NCBI GenBank assembly: GCA_016926695.1
Contig: JAFGOB010000005.1
Coordinates: 1-64,000, forward strand
Direction of reading: 5' to 3'
DNA length: 64,000 nt
Origin: Dehalococcoidales bacterium
GTDB taxonomy: Bacteria > Chloroflexota > Dehalococcoidia > Dehalococcoidales > UBA3254
The notes beneath the pieces were generated by a model. It saw nothing but the letters and a program-made list of their open reading frames with translations. It did not search any database and had not been told where the DNA came from. The translations under genes and the position numbers were made by a program. Positions 50,874 through 59,560 of the stretch are shown piece by piece. Position 1 is the stretch's first letter; each line of letters begins with the position of its first letter.

Positions 50874-53309
50874 CTAGTCCCAGGCTGCAATAGCGGCTAC
50901 CCGGTCTCCTTCATCCACTTTCATGATGATTACGCCCTGGGTGGTGCGTCCCAGCACGGGAATGCCTCCGTCATCTCCGTCTTTCAACGGTGTTAAAATC
51001 ACCATACCATCATTGGATATCAGCATCAACTGCTGATTTAGAGTGACCAGCTTTGCTGCCGCCACTTTTCCTGTTTTTTCGGTAACTTTCAACGTCTTTA
51101 TGCCCAGGCCGCCGCGGCTCTGCCGCTTGTAACTTTCAATCTCGGTAAGTTTTCCGTAGCCGTTTATCGTGACCACCAGCAGGTAGGCGCCCATTATTGC
51201 CACGGACATGCTTACCAGTTTATCGCCTTCTTCCAGGCGGATACCGCGCACACCACCGCTGGTACGGGAGCTGCTGCGCAGGCTCTTGACGGTAAAGCGG
51301 ATAGACTGACCTTCTTCCGTGATCAGAACCACATCGTCATTATCCGTGGCCAGATCCGCTGCGACCAGTTCGTCCCCTTCCTCCAAATCCATGGCGATAA
51401 TGCCGCTGCTGCGGATCGAGTCGAAAAACTCCAGCGATGACTTCTTGATCTCACCCATCTTGGTAGCCATCAGCAGGTACGTATCCGGTTTAAAATCGGT
51501 TATGGAAACCACGGCAGTCACTCTTTCTCCTTCAACAATCGGGAAGAGGTTGACGATGGCCAGTCCCTTGGCTGTGCGGGAGGCATCAGCCGGTATTTCA
51601 TGGCACTTGAGATGAAAGACCTTGCCCCGGTTGGTAAAGAAGAACAGGTTGTCATGGGTATCGGCCACCACCAGGAACTTGGCGGCATCTGCTTCACGGA
51701 TGCCCATTCCCCTGACCCCTTTTCCCCGGCGGTGTTGAGAGCGGTAAACAGTCTGTGGTATACGTTTAATGAAACCTCGGCCGCTGAGAGTAACAACGAC
51801 CCGTTCGTGGGGTACTTCTTCAACGGCAAACTCCATCACGGATTGTTCGCTTATCTCGGTACGGCGTTGATCACCGTACTTGGACTTGAGCTGACCTATT
51901 TCTTCTTTAACCAGGTAGAGTATCTTCTTGCGGTTGGCCAGTAAGTCCTCCAGGTAGGCAATGGTTTTAAGTACCTGCTCGTATTCTTCGATGATCTTGT
52001 TGCGTTCCAGATTAGCCAGGCGGCGAAGTTGCATATCGAGGATGGCCTGGGACTGTTTTTCTGAAAGGTTGAATCTGGACATCAAGTTTTTACGCGCTAA
52101 CTCGGCCGTGTCGGATTCACGGATGGTCTTGATCACCGCGTCAATATGGTCGAGGGCAATTTTCAGACCTTCCAGGATATGGGCTCTGGCCTTTGCCCCG
52201 GCCAGATCGAACTTGGACCGCCTGGTAATTACCTCCTGGCGGAAGTTGATAAAATATTCCAGTCCCTCTTTCAGGCTGATTACACGGGGTTGCCCTTCAA
52301 CCAGTGCCAGCATATTTACAAAGAAGGCTGACTGCATGGCAGTATATTTGTAAAGCTGGTTTAATACCTGCGGGGGCATCGCCTCCCTTTTAAGCTCCAT
52401 CACTATACGCATACCCTGACGGTCGGATTCGTCCCGTACTTCACTGATGCCCTGGATCTTTTTATCTTTCATCAGTGAGGCGATTCGTTCGACCAGGGCG
52501 GCTTTGTTGACCTGGTACGGTATCTCGGTTACAACTATCTGCCGCCGGCCAGTCCCGCCGGTCATATCCGTTGTATGTACTTTTGCCCGTACCACTATTC
52601 GTCCGTGTCCGGTAGCATAGGCACTGCGAATACCGTCCTTGCCCAGGATGATCCCGGCTGTGGGGAAGTCCGGTCCCTTAACATACTGCATAAGTTCGTC
52701 CACGGTTGCCTGTGGATTGTCTACCAGAAAAGTAACAGCGTCACAGACCTCGGTCAAGTTATGCGGAGGAATGTTTGTGGCCATTCCCACCGCTATGCCG
52801 GAACTCCCGTTTACCAGAAGGTTGGGTAGTAAAGCCGGCAGTACCGAGGGCTCTCTCAGGCTGTCGTCGAAGTTTGGGATGAAATCAACGGTATCTCTAT
52901 CGATATCCACCAGCATCTGCTCGGCTATTGCCGAGAGGCGGGCTTCCGTATAACGCATGGCCGCAGGAGGATCATTATCCACACTGCCGAAGTTGCCCTG
53001 GCCGTCAATGAGAGGATAGCGCATGGAAAAGTCCTGCGCCAGGCGTACCATGGCATCGTAGACCGAGGAATCGCCATGAGGATGATATTTACCCAGAACG
53101 TCTCCCACGATACGGGCGCTTTTACGGTACGGCGTGTTACGAAAAATTCCCATATCCTGCATGGAATACAGGATGCGGCGCTGTACCGGCTTCAATCCGT
53201 CTCTTACGTCCGGTAAAGCCCGTGAGATGATAACGCTCATTGCGTAGTCCAGGTAAGAGCTCTTTAACTCTTCCTCAATATTGACTTCACGGGTTGCCCC
53301 TACTACCAT
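50874..53309 (-). CDS. gyrA: DNA gyrase subunit A
   Basis: An 811-residue GyrA of normal length. The catalytic Tyr120 is in Ala-Ala-Met-Arg-Tyr-Thr-Glu. The quinolone-interaction residues equivalent to E. coli Ser83 and Asp87 are Ser81 and Asp85, the sensitive form. A GyrA-box variant (Gln-His-Arg-Arg-Gly-Lys-Gly) precedes the six-bladed C-terminal domain, so it is gyrase rather than topoisomerase IV. It introduces negative supercoils with GyrB, which is not in the window. The start is 6 bases after the TPR gene stop with a GGAGGG site. Confidence 0.96.
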   Translation of the reverse strand: MVVGATREVNIEEELKSSYLDYAMSVIISRALPDVRDGLKPVQRRILYSMQDMGIFRNTPYRKSARIVGDVLGKYHPHGDSSVYDAMVRLAQDFSMRYPLIDGQGNFGSVDNDPPAAMRYTEARLSAIAEQMLVDIDRDTVDFIPNFDDSLREPSVLPALLPNLLVNGSSGIAVGMATNIPPHNLTEVCDAVTFLVDNPQATVDELMQYVKGPDFPTAGIILGKDGIRSAYATGHGRIVVRAKVHTTDMTGGTGRRQIVVTEIPYQVNKAALVERIASLMKDKKIQGISEVRDESDRQGMRIVMELKREAMPPQVLNQLYKYTAMQSAFFVNMLALVEGQPRVISLKEGLEYFINFRQEVITRRSKFDLAGAKARAHILEGLKIALDHIDAVIKTIRESDTAELARKNLMSRFNLSEKQSQAILDMQLRRLANLERNKIIEEYEQVLKTIAYLEDLLANRKKILYLVKEEIGQLKSKYGDQRRTEISEQSVMEFAVEEVPHERVVVTLSGRGFIKRIPQTVYRSQHRRGKGVRGMGIREADAAKFLVVADTHDNLFFFTNRGKVFHLKCHEIPADASRTAKGLAIVNLFPIVEGERVTAVVSITDFKPDTYLLMATKMGEIKKSSLEFFDSIRSSGIIAMDLEEGDELVAADLATDNDDVVLITEEGQSIRFTVKSLRSSSRTSGGVRGIRLEEGDKLVSMSVAIMGAYLLVVTINGYGKLTEIESYKRQSRGGLGIKTLKVTEKTGKVAAAKLVTLNQQLMLISNDGMVILTPLKDGDDGGIPVLGRTTQGVIIMKVDEGDRVAAIAAWD

Positions 53310-53315
53310 TCTCGG

Positions 53316-54131
53316 TTAACCCTCCTGTTCCCATTCTTTGTCTTCGTCGACATCTTCAATCAGTTCTTCCGATGACTCGCCGCTTTCTTCGATGAAGGGT
53401 GCTGCTTCACCCAGGTCCTCTTCTTCTTCAAACTCGGATCTGAAGACCCTGTCGTTACCGTACGGCAATATCTCTTCTAGACGTTTACCAGGGAAGGAGA
53501 CCTGGTTAATCTGGCTGGGATCCTGGTATATTTCCCGGATGATAACCGAGATTGACTTTTCACTGGAGGCTACGATAGCGGCGGTATACTTGTTTCCGCC
53601 CTCCATCAGCTTGATTAATCGCTGTCCGTTTTTTGAAGGTACCAGTCCCAGGTATTCTCCCCTGCTGTTCAACACCGCCAGGCTGGAACCCTGGGGCTGA
53701 AGCGTTACCTTATCTCCGGCTGTCATCTTGACCAGCAGTTCTGAAGGAGCGATCTGGTAGAGATTCAGCACTCCCGCTTTGCCTATTTCTTCGATAAATA
53801 GCTTCGGTTCGGCCTTCTGGGTATTGCCTTCCGCATTCACCGGTGGTTCTTCGGCCAGGTGAGTTAGCCTTAGCAGATTTTTTTTAGCTATGGTGTTGTA
53901 CTGGTCTATAGCCAGGGCCTGTTCATAGGCTTCCCTGGCTTTGTTATACTCACCCGTTTCAATGTAGGCTTTTCCCAGGCGGTTGTGGGCGTCGGCATCT
54001 TTGGGGAAGTGCTCAATGATAGCCTTGTTAATATCGATCGATTCCTGCCATTTACCCTCCATTGCGAGGGTAATCGCCTGTTTACTGCTCTGCCTCTTTA
54101 ATTTTCCTGATTTATTTTCCTGGTATGACAT
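53316..54131 (-). CDS. TPR-repeat protein with acidic C-terminus, upstream of gyrA
   Basis: A 271-residue cytoplasmic protein with about two tetratricopeptide repeats (residues 20-90; Asn-Arg-Leu-Gly-Lys-Ala-Tyr and Ala-Arg-Glu-Ala-Tyr-Glu-Gln-Ala-Leu), a central beta-rich domain (115-200) that recalls a small binding module, and a strongly acidic tail of about 45 residues. The function is unknown. Its stop is six bases before the gyrA ATG, so the pair are co-expressed. It could be a chaperone or regulator of gyrase, but that is inference. Confidence 0.8.
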   Translation of the reverse strand: MSYQENKSGKLKRQSSKQAITLAMEGKWQESIDINKAIIEHFPKDADAHNRLGKAYIETGEYNKAREAYEQALAIDQYNTIAKKNLLRLTHLAEEPPVNAEGNTQKAEPKLFIEEIGKAGVLNLYQIAPSELLVKMTAGDKVTLQPQGSSLAVLNSRGEYLGLVPSKNGQRLIKLMEGGNKYTAAIVASSEKSISVIIREIYQDPSQINQVSFPGKRLEEILPYGNDRVFRSEFEEEEDLGEAAPFIEESGESSEELIEDVDEDKEWEQEG

Positions 54132-54292
54132 CTTAGTACTCCGTAATTACCCTGACATACCCCGGGTAATCTTACTTATTTTACACTTGTCCACAGATTG
54201 AAACAAGCGCTTTATGTTAATCATTACTTTATACTTAAGGGCGAGTGTCCGGGTACGTCAGCCCTTCCCGAACACTATTAATATTATAAACA

Positions 54293-54322
54293 AAAGGGGA
54301 TATTCTTTCAGATATCCCCTTT
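54293..54322 (-). terminator. Intrinsic terminator after lysC
   Basis: An 11-base-pair stem (54293-54303 with 54312-54322) lies 63 bases beyond the lysC stop on the minus strand and is followed there by a T-rich stretch (TTTTGTTTATAAT). A weaker hairpin with one mismatch lies further on (54245-54276). Confidence 0.75.
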
Positions 54323-54384
54323 CCGAAATCGGCTGTATGATAACTGATGGAATATTGTTACATAATTACGGGAATAACAACAAC

Positions 54385-55605
54385 CTAGTCTGTTTCCAGC
54401 TCGAAAGCACGGTGCAGGGCCCGTACCGCGTCTTTCATCCTGGCCTCTTCGATAATACAGGTTATCCTTATCTCAGAGGTTGTAATAAGCTGTATGTTGA
54501 TTCCCTCCTTGCTCAGTGCGGCGAACATCTTGGAAGCATACCCGGGAGTATTTTGCATACCCGTACCGACGATGCTGACTTTGCCTAATTTGGAATTGGT
54601 GGTAATCTCCCTGGCTTTAATGGAGGTGCTTATCGGTTTGATCACCTCTAGGGTTTTTTCCAGATCGCCTCGCGTCACGGTAAAGGTCAGATCGGTAATA
54701 TCTTCCGTGATCGCGTTCTGCACTATAGTATCAACACTGACACCGGCCCTGGCCAATGGTTCAAAAATCGATGCCGCTATACCCGGCTGGTTGGGGATGC
54801 CTGTTAAAGCTACTCTGGCTACGTTAAGGTCGTGAGCTATACCTCTGACCTTATTTCGCACTTCCATAGAATCTCCTCCATGAATCAATGTACCCGGACT
54901 GTCGTTGAAGCTTGAAGCTACCATTATCGGCATCTTGTAAACACCGGCCAGCTCTACCGCACGGTAATGTATAGCTTTAGAGCCGCTGTAGGTCAGCTCC
55001 AGCATCTCATCATAACCTATTTCCTTAAGTTTATGAGCTTCGGGGCAAAAACGCGGATCAGCGGTATAGATGCCGTCTACATCAGTGTATCTTTCACAGA
55101 CCCTGGCTTTTAGACTAATGGCCAGGGCTACTGCGGTTGTATCCGAACCGCCGCGGCCCAGCGTGGTAATATCCTGCTCCCCGGCGATCATACCCTGGAA
55201 ACCGGCTACCACCACGATATTCCCTTCATTCAGCTCTTCGACTATTCTCCCGGATTCCACTGAGAGGATCCTGGCTTTGCTGTACGAGTCATCGGTACGG
55301 ATTCCCGCCTGGCGCCCGTTCAGGCTGATGGCCTTGTAGCCCATCTTGTGCAGGGCCATCGCCAGCAGGGCGCTGGAGACAATTTCTCCCGTCGAAAGGA
55401 GGACATCCATTTCACGGCTGTCAGGCTGATCGGTAATCTTGTGCGCCAGATCGATCAGTTCATCAGTAGTATCACCCATGGCGGAAATCACCACAACTAC
55501 CTTGTTGCCGGCGTCATGCGTTTTGCCTACACGACGCGCTACATTACTGATTTTCGCCGGATCAGCTACTGAACTGCCGCCGTACTTTTGCACAACAATA
55601 GCCAT
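54385..55605 (-). CDS. lysC: Aspartate kinase
   Basis: A 406-residue aspartokinase with the N-terminal Lys-Tyr-Gly-Gly-Ser-Ser-Val, Gly-Arg-Gly-Gly-Ser-Asp-Thr and Tyr-Thr-Asp-Val-Asp-Gly motifs. Two ACT regulatory domains in the last 140 residues suggest feedback control by lysine and/or threonine. It phosphorylates aspartate as the first step to lysine, threonine and methionine. Good AAAGGAG site. The ApgM-like protein encoded upstream may supply homoserine phosphorylation in the same pathway. Confidence 0.95.
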   Translation of the reverse strand: MAIVVQKYGGSSVADPAKISNVARRVGKTHDAGNKVVVVISAMGDTTDELIDLAHKITDQPDSREMDVLLSTGEIVSSALLAMALHKMGYKAISLNGRQAGIRTDDSYSKARILSVESGRIVEELNEGNIVVVAGFQGMIAGEQDITTLGRGGSDTTAVALAISLKARVCERYTDVDGIYTADPRFCPEAHKLKEIGYDEMLELTYSGSKAIHYRAVELAGVYKMPIMVASSFNDSPGTLIHGGDSMEVRNKVRGIAHDLNVARVALTGIPNQPGIAASIFEPLARAGVSVDTIVQNAITEDITDLTFTVTRGDLEKTLEVIKPISTSIKAREITTNSKLGKVSIVGTGMQNTPGYASKMFAALSKEGINIQLITTSEIRITCIIEEARMKDAVRALHRAFELETD

Positions 55606-55756
55606 ATTGCTCCTTTTTTTAGGAAACCCGAAGCACTGGTCGTCGATATGCGGATATTATACGTCTGTATTTTTGCAGGTATCTTCAGTGCTTAGTAGTA
55701 AATGTTTCTAACTTGATAGCTTTCCGACCTGCCTGCTGCCCTGAAAATCGCAAGAT

Positions 55757-56944
55757 TCATGGCTGTACCAATCTATTAATGATACCATAACCGGCTTCAA
55801 TAGAAAAGCCCGAAGCACGGCCTTCTGCTTCTGTCAGCCTGTGTGCCCCGCTGGGCGTAAAGCCCGGGCCGGAAAGCAGGAAGGGAACGGGTTCAGGCGT
55901 GTGCGTCTGTATTTCGATGGGGGTAGGATGGTCGGGCATTACCAGCAAACGCAGGCTGTCCGCTTCAAAGCCTCTCAATCGGCTGATAATTTCCTGATCG
56001 GTCTTTTCAATAGCCTCAACTTTGTGATCGATTGAGCCGCTGTGCCCGGCCTCGTCGGGGGCTTCAACATGCACCACCACCAGGTCCAGGTCTTTCAGCT
56101 TCTTTATGGCCGCCTCTCCCTGTGCACGGTAATCATTGTCCAGTCCGTCCGTAACTCCCGGTACCTGGATTATTTCCATCCCGGCCATTTTGGCCAGTCC
56201 TCTCAAAAGGTCAACACCGCTGATCATGCCGGCTGTAAGGCCATGCTCTTTTTCGAAGGAGGGCAAAGACGGCACCTGTCCGCTGGGCCAGAAAAGCCAG
56301 ATGGTTGTGGCCGGGAGCTCTCCCCTGGACTGCCTGGCCAGATTGACCGGATGCCCGGCCATGATGTTTTCGGAACGGCGCATCAGGTCACGCAGGATTT
56401 CGCTGCCCTGCCCGAAGGGCAGGTAACCGGCCACCGGCTTTCCGGGTATATCATGGGGTGGGGTACAGACTGCTTTGATTGCTTCTTCATGCCCTTTGAG
56501 TTTGAGGATATGACGGTAGCTGACACCCGCATAAAAGCGGGTGGAGGAGCTGCCGAGAGCTTCATGAAGGGAGGATATCAGTTCGGCGGCTTCAGCGGTG
56601 GTGATATGCCCTGCGGAATAATCACGCATCTTTCCGTTTTCAACGGATACCAGGTTGCAGCGAAAGACTGCCTCGCCTTCCAGGATATCGATGCCCATGC
56701 TCAGTGCTTCGATGGCGCTCCGGCCTTTATAGTAAATCCTGGGATCGTAGCCGAGGATGGACATGCAGGCCAGTGCGCTGCTGGGCTCCATACCTTCCGG
56801 AACGGTCCGTGCCAGACCTACCCGGCCTTTGCCGGCCAGGACGTCCAGATTAGGCGTACGCGCCAGCTCCAGGCAGGTCTTACCCCCTCTCTGGGGCAGT
56901 GGATGACCGGCGGAACCATCAATAATTAAAACGCAGTATTTCAT
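55757..56944 (-). CDS. ApgM-family protein: archaeal-type phosphoglycerate mutase or proposed homoserine kinase
   Basis: A 395-residue alkaline-phosphatase-superfamily protein. It starts with a metal-binding Asp-Gly, and the nucleophile region reads Pro-Ser-Ser-Ala-Leu-Ala-Cys-Met-Ser followed by Gly-Tyr-Asp-Pro. Most relatives have Gly-Ser-Asp at this site, so an Asp is replaced by Ala here. Asp/His metal motifs (Asp-His-Pro-Thr-Pro near the end) are kept. Members include cofactor-independent phosphoglycerate mutase and a group proposed to be a homoserine kinase. The position next to lysC on the same strand favours the second reading, but neither activity is shown. Confidence 0.75.
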   Translation of the reverse strand: MKYCVLIIDGSAGHPLPQRGGKTCLELARTPNLDVLAGKGRVGLARTVPEGMEPSSALACMSILGYDPRIYYKGRSAIEALSMGIDILEGEAVFRCNLVSVENGKMRDYSAGHITTAEAAELISSLHEALGSSSTRFYAGVSYRHILKLKGHEEAIKAVCTPPHDIPGKPVAGYLPFGQGSEILRDLMRRSENIMAGHPVNLARQSRGELPATTIWLFWPSGQVPSLPSFEKEHGLTAGMISGVDLLRGLAKMAGMEIIQVPGVTDGLDNDYRAQGEAAIKKLKDLDLVVVHVEAPDEAGHSGSIDHKVEAIEKTDQEIISRLRGFEADSLRLLVMPDHPTPIEIQTHTPEPVPFLLSGPGFTPSGAHRLTEAEGRASGFSIEAGYGIINRLVQP

Positions 56945-56971
56945 GATATCTCACCTGATTTCGTGGACGGT

Positions 56972-57000
56972 TTGCTCAAAAAACCAAATCCGCTTATAAT
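56972..57000 (+). promoter_or_regulatory. Promoter of tRNA-Pro
   Basis: TTGCTC (56972-56977) and a perfect TATAAT (56995-57000) are spaced by 17 bases, ending 12 bases before the tRNA. Confidence 0.7.
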
Positions 57001-57012
57001 ACTATAGGATGT

Positions 57013-57090
57013 CGGGGCGTAGCGCAGCCTGGTTAGCGCGCAGCGTTCGGGACGCTGAGGTCGGAAGTTCAAATCTTCTCGCCCCGACCA
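57013..57090 (+). tRNA. tRNA-Pro (anticodon CGG)
   Basis: A full cloverleaf can be drawn: a 7-base acceptor stem (CGGGGCG/CGCCCCG), a D arm, a 5-base anticodon stem (CAGCG/CGCTG) with loop TTCGGGA and anticodon CGG, a T arm with TTCAAAT, discriminator A, and an encoded CCA end at 57088-57090. It reads CCG proline codons. Confidence 0.95.
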
Positions 57091-57252
57091 TAAAAACCAC
57101 AATATAATATTTCTCAGAAAAAATCCCCCCAACTTTCCCCGGCTTTTATTCTCCAGGCATCATTTTAAGGTTGACCTCAGCAGATGTCAATCGGAATGCC
57201 GATTGTATTTTTACTTAATGTTTTGTTGTTATTAGCAGAGAGGAGCGTATCG

Positions 57253-57690
57253 ATGAACTCTCGAGTCTGCGTTGATGCCAGTATTGTACTGAGGTGGTTA
57301 TTACCCGGTCAGCAGGATCTGCAAGTAGGTTCGCTTTTGGAGAAGTGGGACCGGGCCGGAATCGAGCTGATCGGTCCGCCGCTGTTCAGTATTGAAGTTA
57401 CTTCATTCATCAGACTCAATGTTTTTCGTAAAATCCTCCTTCCGAAACAAGGGGAGATGGCTTACGGTTTATTCCGCGAGTTAAACGTAACAATTGTTGC
57501 CCCGCCCGATCTTTGTCATGTTGCCTGGGGACTGGCCGGAAAGTATGACCGGTCCCGGACTTATGATATGCAATACCTGGCAATTGCTGAGTTGGAGAAC
57601 TGCGAATTCCGGACTGCGGATAAAAGGCTGATAAATGCCTTAAAAGAGAGAAACAAACGAATACGCTGGATAGATGAGGCAATCACCTGA
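57253..57690 (+). CDS. PIN-domain ribonuclease (VapC-like), orphan
   Basis: A 145-residue PIN protein with the four acidic metal ligands in place: Asp8 (Val-Asp-Ala-Ser), Glu48, Asp105 (Tyr-Asp-Met-Gln) and Asp123 (Ala-Asp-Lys). PIN toxins cut RNA, usually with a partner antitoxin encoded upstream. I see no antitoxin frame in 57091-57252. An AGAGGAG site precedes the ATG; an in-frame extension to 57184 is less likely. It may be an orphan toxin, a remnant, or have a distant antitoxin. Confidence 0.8.
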   Translation: MNSRVCVDASIVLRWLLPGQQDLQVGSLLEKWDRAGIELIGPPLFSIEVTSFIRLNVFRKILLPKQGEMAYGLFRELNVTIVAPPDLCHVAWGLAGKYDRSRTYDMQYLAIAELENCEFRTADKRLINALKERNKRIRWIDEAIT

Positions 57691-57910
57691 TAATTACATT
57701 GTAGTGCCTTTTTCCATTAACTGAGGTCTTTTTTCACCTGTATGGGCTAATGGATTGAGGCTGACCGGATGCAGATAGATATAACTACATAATGTACTTA
57801 GTATAGAGTTTCACCGTTCGATGAAAATGCCATTTTTCGTTAAGTAACATGACATAACAGGAAATGATATCCAGAATAAAAGATGAACTTGAATGTATCA
57901 GAGAAGATGC

Positions 57911-59317
57911 TTAATGGACTTTACCCCTGGCATAGGAGGCGTAAATACCCCCCAAGCACAGGGCTGTAAAGATAGCGAAAGCGATCCTGAAACTGTTCAG
58001 AAAAGCCGGGTAGTAATCCGGCGTTATCGCCACGGGACCGATGATTACAGCCATTACGATCATGGTAATACCCAGACTGAAGGTCTGCCCTACCGAGCGC
58101 ATGGTGCTCATGACGGCTGAAGCGATACCCAGACGGCTGGGTGCGACCGAGCCCATGATGGCGTTGGAATTGGGTGAAGAAAAAAGGGCGAAGCCGATCC
58201 CCAGTACGACCAGGATAAGTATAATCAGGGCTATATGGGCGTCATTGGTCAGCAGGCTGAGCCCCAGCAGCCCCAGGAATAGACAGGCCATTCCCAGCGA
58301 AGCCAGACGACGCGGTTCGATTTTATCTGAAAGCCGTCCGGAAAGTGGTGAAAGAACGGACTGTACTACTGGTTGGACGAACAATACCAGCCCTGCCTGG
58401 GCGGGAGAGAATCCTTTAAGATATTGCAGATAAAGGCTGAGCAGGAAGGAAACGGCGAAGACAGCGGTGTAGCTGACCAGGGCGGCCAGGTTGGAAAAGA
58501 CGAATACTCTGTTATTACGGAAAATGGAGATGTTCAACACCGGGCTTTTGGTACGGCTTTCCCAGGCCAGGAAGACAACCAGACCGATTATACCGATCAG
58601 GACCAGGATTCCGCCGGTGATCCCCGGCAGAATGGAAAACCCGTACATCAGGACGACCAGCGCCAGCCCGTAAATAATAGTCCCCGTATAGTCAAACTTC
58701 TCGCCCGCACTCCCCCGCCATTCGCCTTTGACTTTCCAGACCAGAAGCAGTATTACTATTATTCCTATGGGGATATTAATCCCGAAAATATAGCGCCAGC
58801 CCAGGTGTTCGGTAAGCATCCCGCCCAGGAAAGGTCCCAGCGCCGACCCGGCATAGACACAGGCGATATTGATTCCAAGGGCTTTACCTCGCTCTTCATG
58901 CGGGTACACAGCGGTAATAAGGGCTGCCGAGTTTACTGCAACCATAGCTGCCGCCGTTCCCTGGATTGCCCGGCAGGCGATCAGCATGACGGATGAATTG
59001 GAGAAAACCGCCAGGGCGGAGATAAACGTATACAGCAACATGCCGTAGAGAAAGATCTTCTTCAGACCCAGGATATCGGCCACCCGTCCCGATGGTAAAG
59101 CGAAGACGGCTGAGGTGAGTACAAAGGATGTCACCATCCAGCCGAGGGTGATGGCATCCGCTCCGAACTCATGGCTGATGGTGGGCAGCGCCACATTCAA
59201 CGAAGAGGACATCATGGTCAGAAAGATTACGGCCAGCGAAGAGCTGACCAGGACGATTTTCTTTAACCCGGGTGACGGGGGAGAGTCCGTTTGATTAGAA
59301 GTCATCTGGCTTTCCAT
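57911..59317 (-). CDS. MFS efflux transporter, DHA2 (EmrB/QacA) type
   Basis: A protein of about 468 residues with 14 predicted membrane helices, the DHA2 pattern. It has motif A (Gly-Arg-Val-Ala-Asp-Ile-Leu-Gly-Leu-Lys-Lys) after helix 2 and motif C (Ala-Gly-Ser-Ala-Leu-Gly-Pro-Phe-Leu-Gly-Gly) in helix 5, typical of drug exporters. The frame is open to 59500, but the part upstream of 59317 does not look like family sequence; the ATG at 59305 is also possible. It probably exports drugs or other toxic compounds by proton antiport. Confidence 0.85.
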   Translation of the reverse strand: MESQMTSNQTDSPPSPGLKKIVLVSSSLAVIFLTMMSSSLNVALPTISHEFGADAITLGWMVTSFVLTSAVFALPSGRVADILGLKKIFLYGMLLYTFISALAVFSNSSVMLIACRAIQGTAAAMVAVNSAALITAVYPHEERGKALGINIACVYAGSALGPFLGGMLTEHLGWRYIFGINIPIGIIVILLLVWKVKGEWRGSAGEKFDYTGTIIYGLALVVLMYGFSILPGITGGILVLIGIIGLVVFLAWESRTKSPVLNISIFRNNRVFVFSNLAALVSYTAVFAVSFLLSLYLQYLKGFSPAQAGLVLFVQPVVQSVLSPLSGRLSDKIEPRRLASLGMACLFLGLLGLSLLTNDAHIALIILILVVLGIGFALFSSPNSNAIMGSVAPSRLGIASAVMSTMRSVGQTFSLGITMIVMAVIIGPVAITPDYYPAFLNSFRIAFAIFTALCLGGIYASYARGKVH

Positions 59318-59500
59318 TGCCTTATAGGGGATCCCTGCCCTTTCGAAGTTGAGATAAACGCTGGTATCAGTATATTTCATTGCCGGGTTAAAAACCACTA
59401 TCCGCAAGTTTCCCGTGGATGTCCTGCAATTTTTCACCGGATAAATATCCAACGAAAATGTCACCATGGGGGGAGTGAAATCGGACCGGGAAAAGGTCAT

Positions 59501-59536
59501 TTATAAAAAACAAGCCCCGGTATGTACCGGGGCTTG
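59501..59536 (-). terminator. Strong intrinsic terminator after the aldehyde oxidoreductase gene
   Basis: A perfect 12-base-pair stem with a 2-base loop (59511-59536) is followed on the minus strand by six Ts (complement of 59505-59510) and more AT. It lies 24 bases beyond the stop at 59561. Confidence 0.9.
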
Positions 59537-59560
59537 TTGAGCGTTGCTGCTGATATAAGA

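Noticed and set aside
51319..52953. Several plus-strand frames opposite gyrA
   Set aside because: They are antisense shadows of a full-length GyrA with all catalytic residues.
56941..57132. Minus-strand frame across the tRNA-Pro gene
   Set aside because: It runs through a tRNA with a clear cloverleaf and promoter on the other strand.
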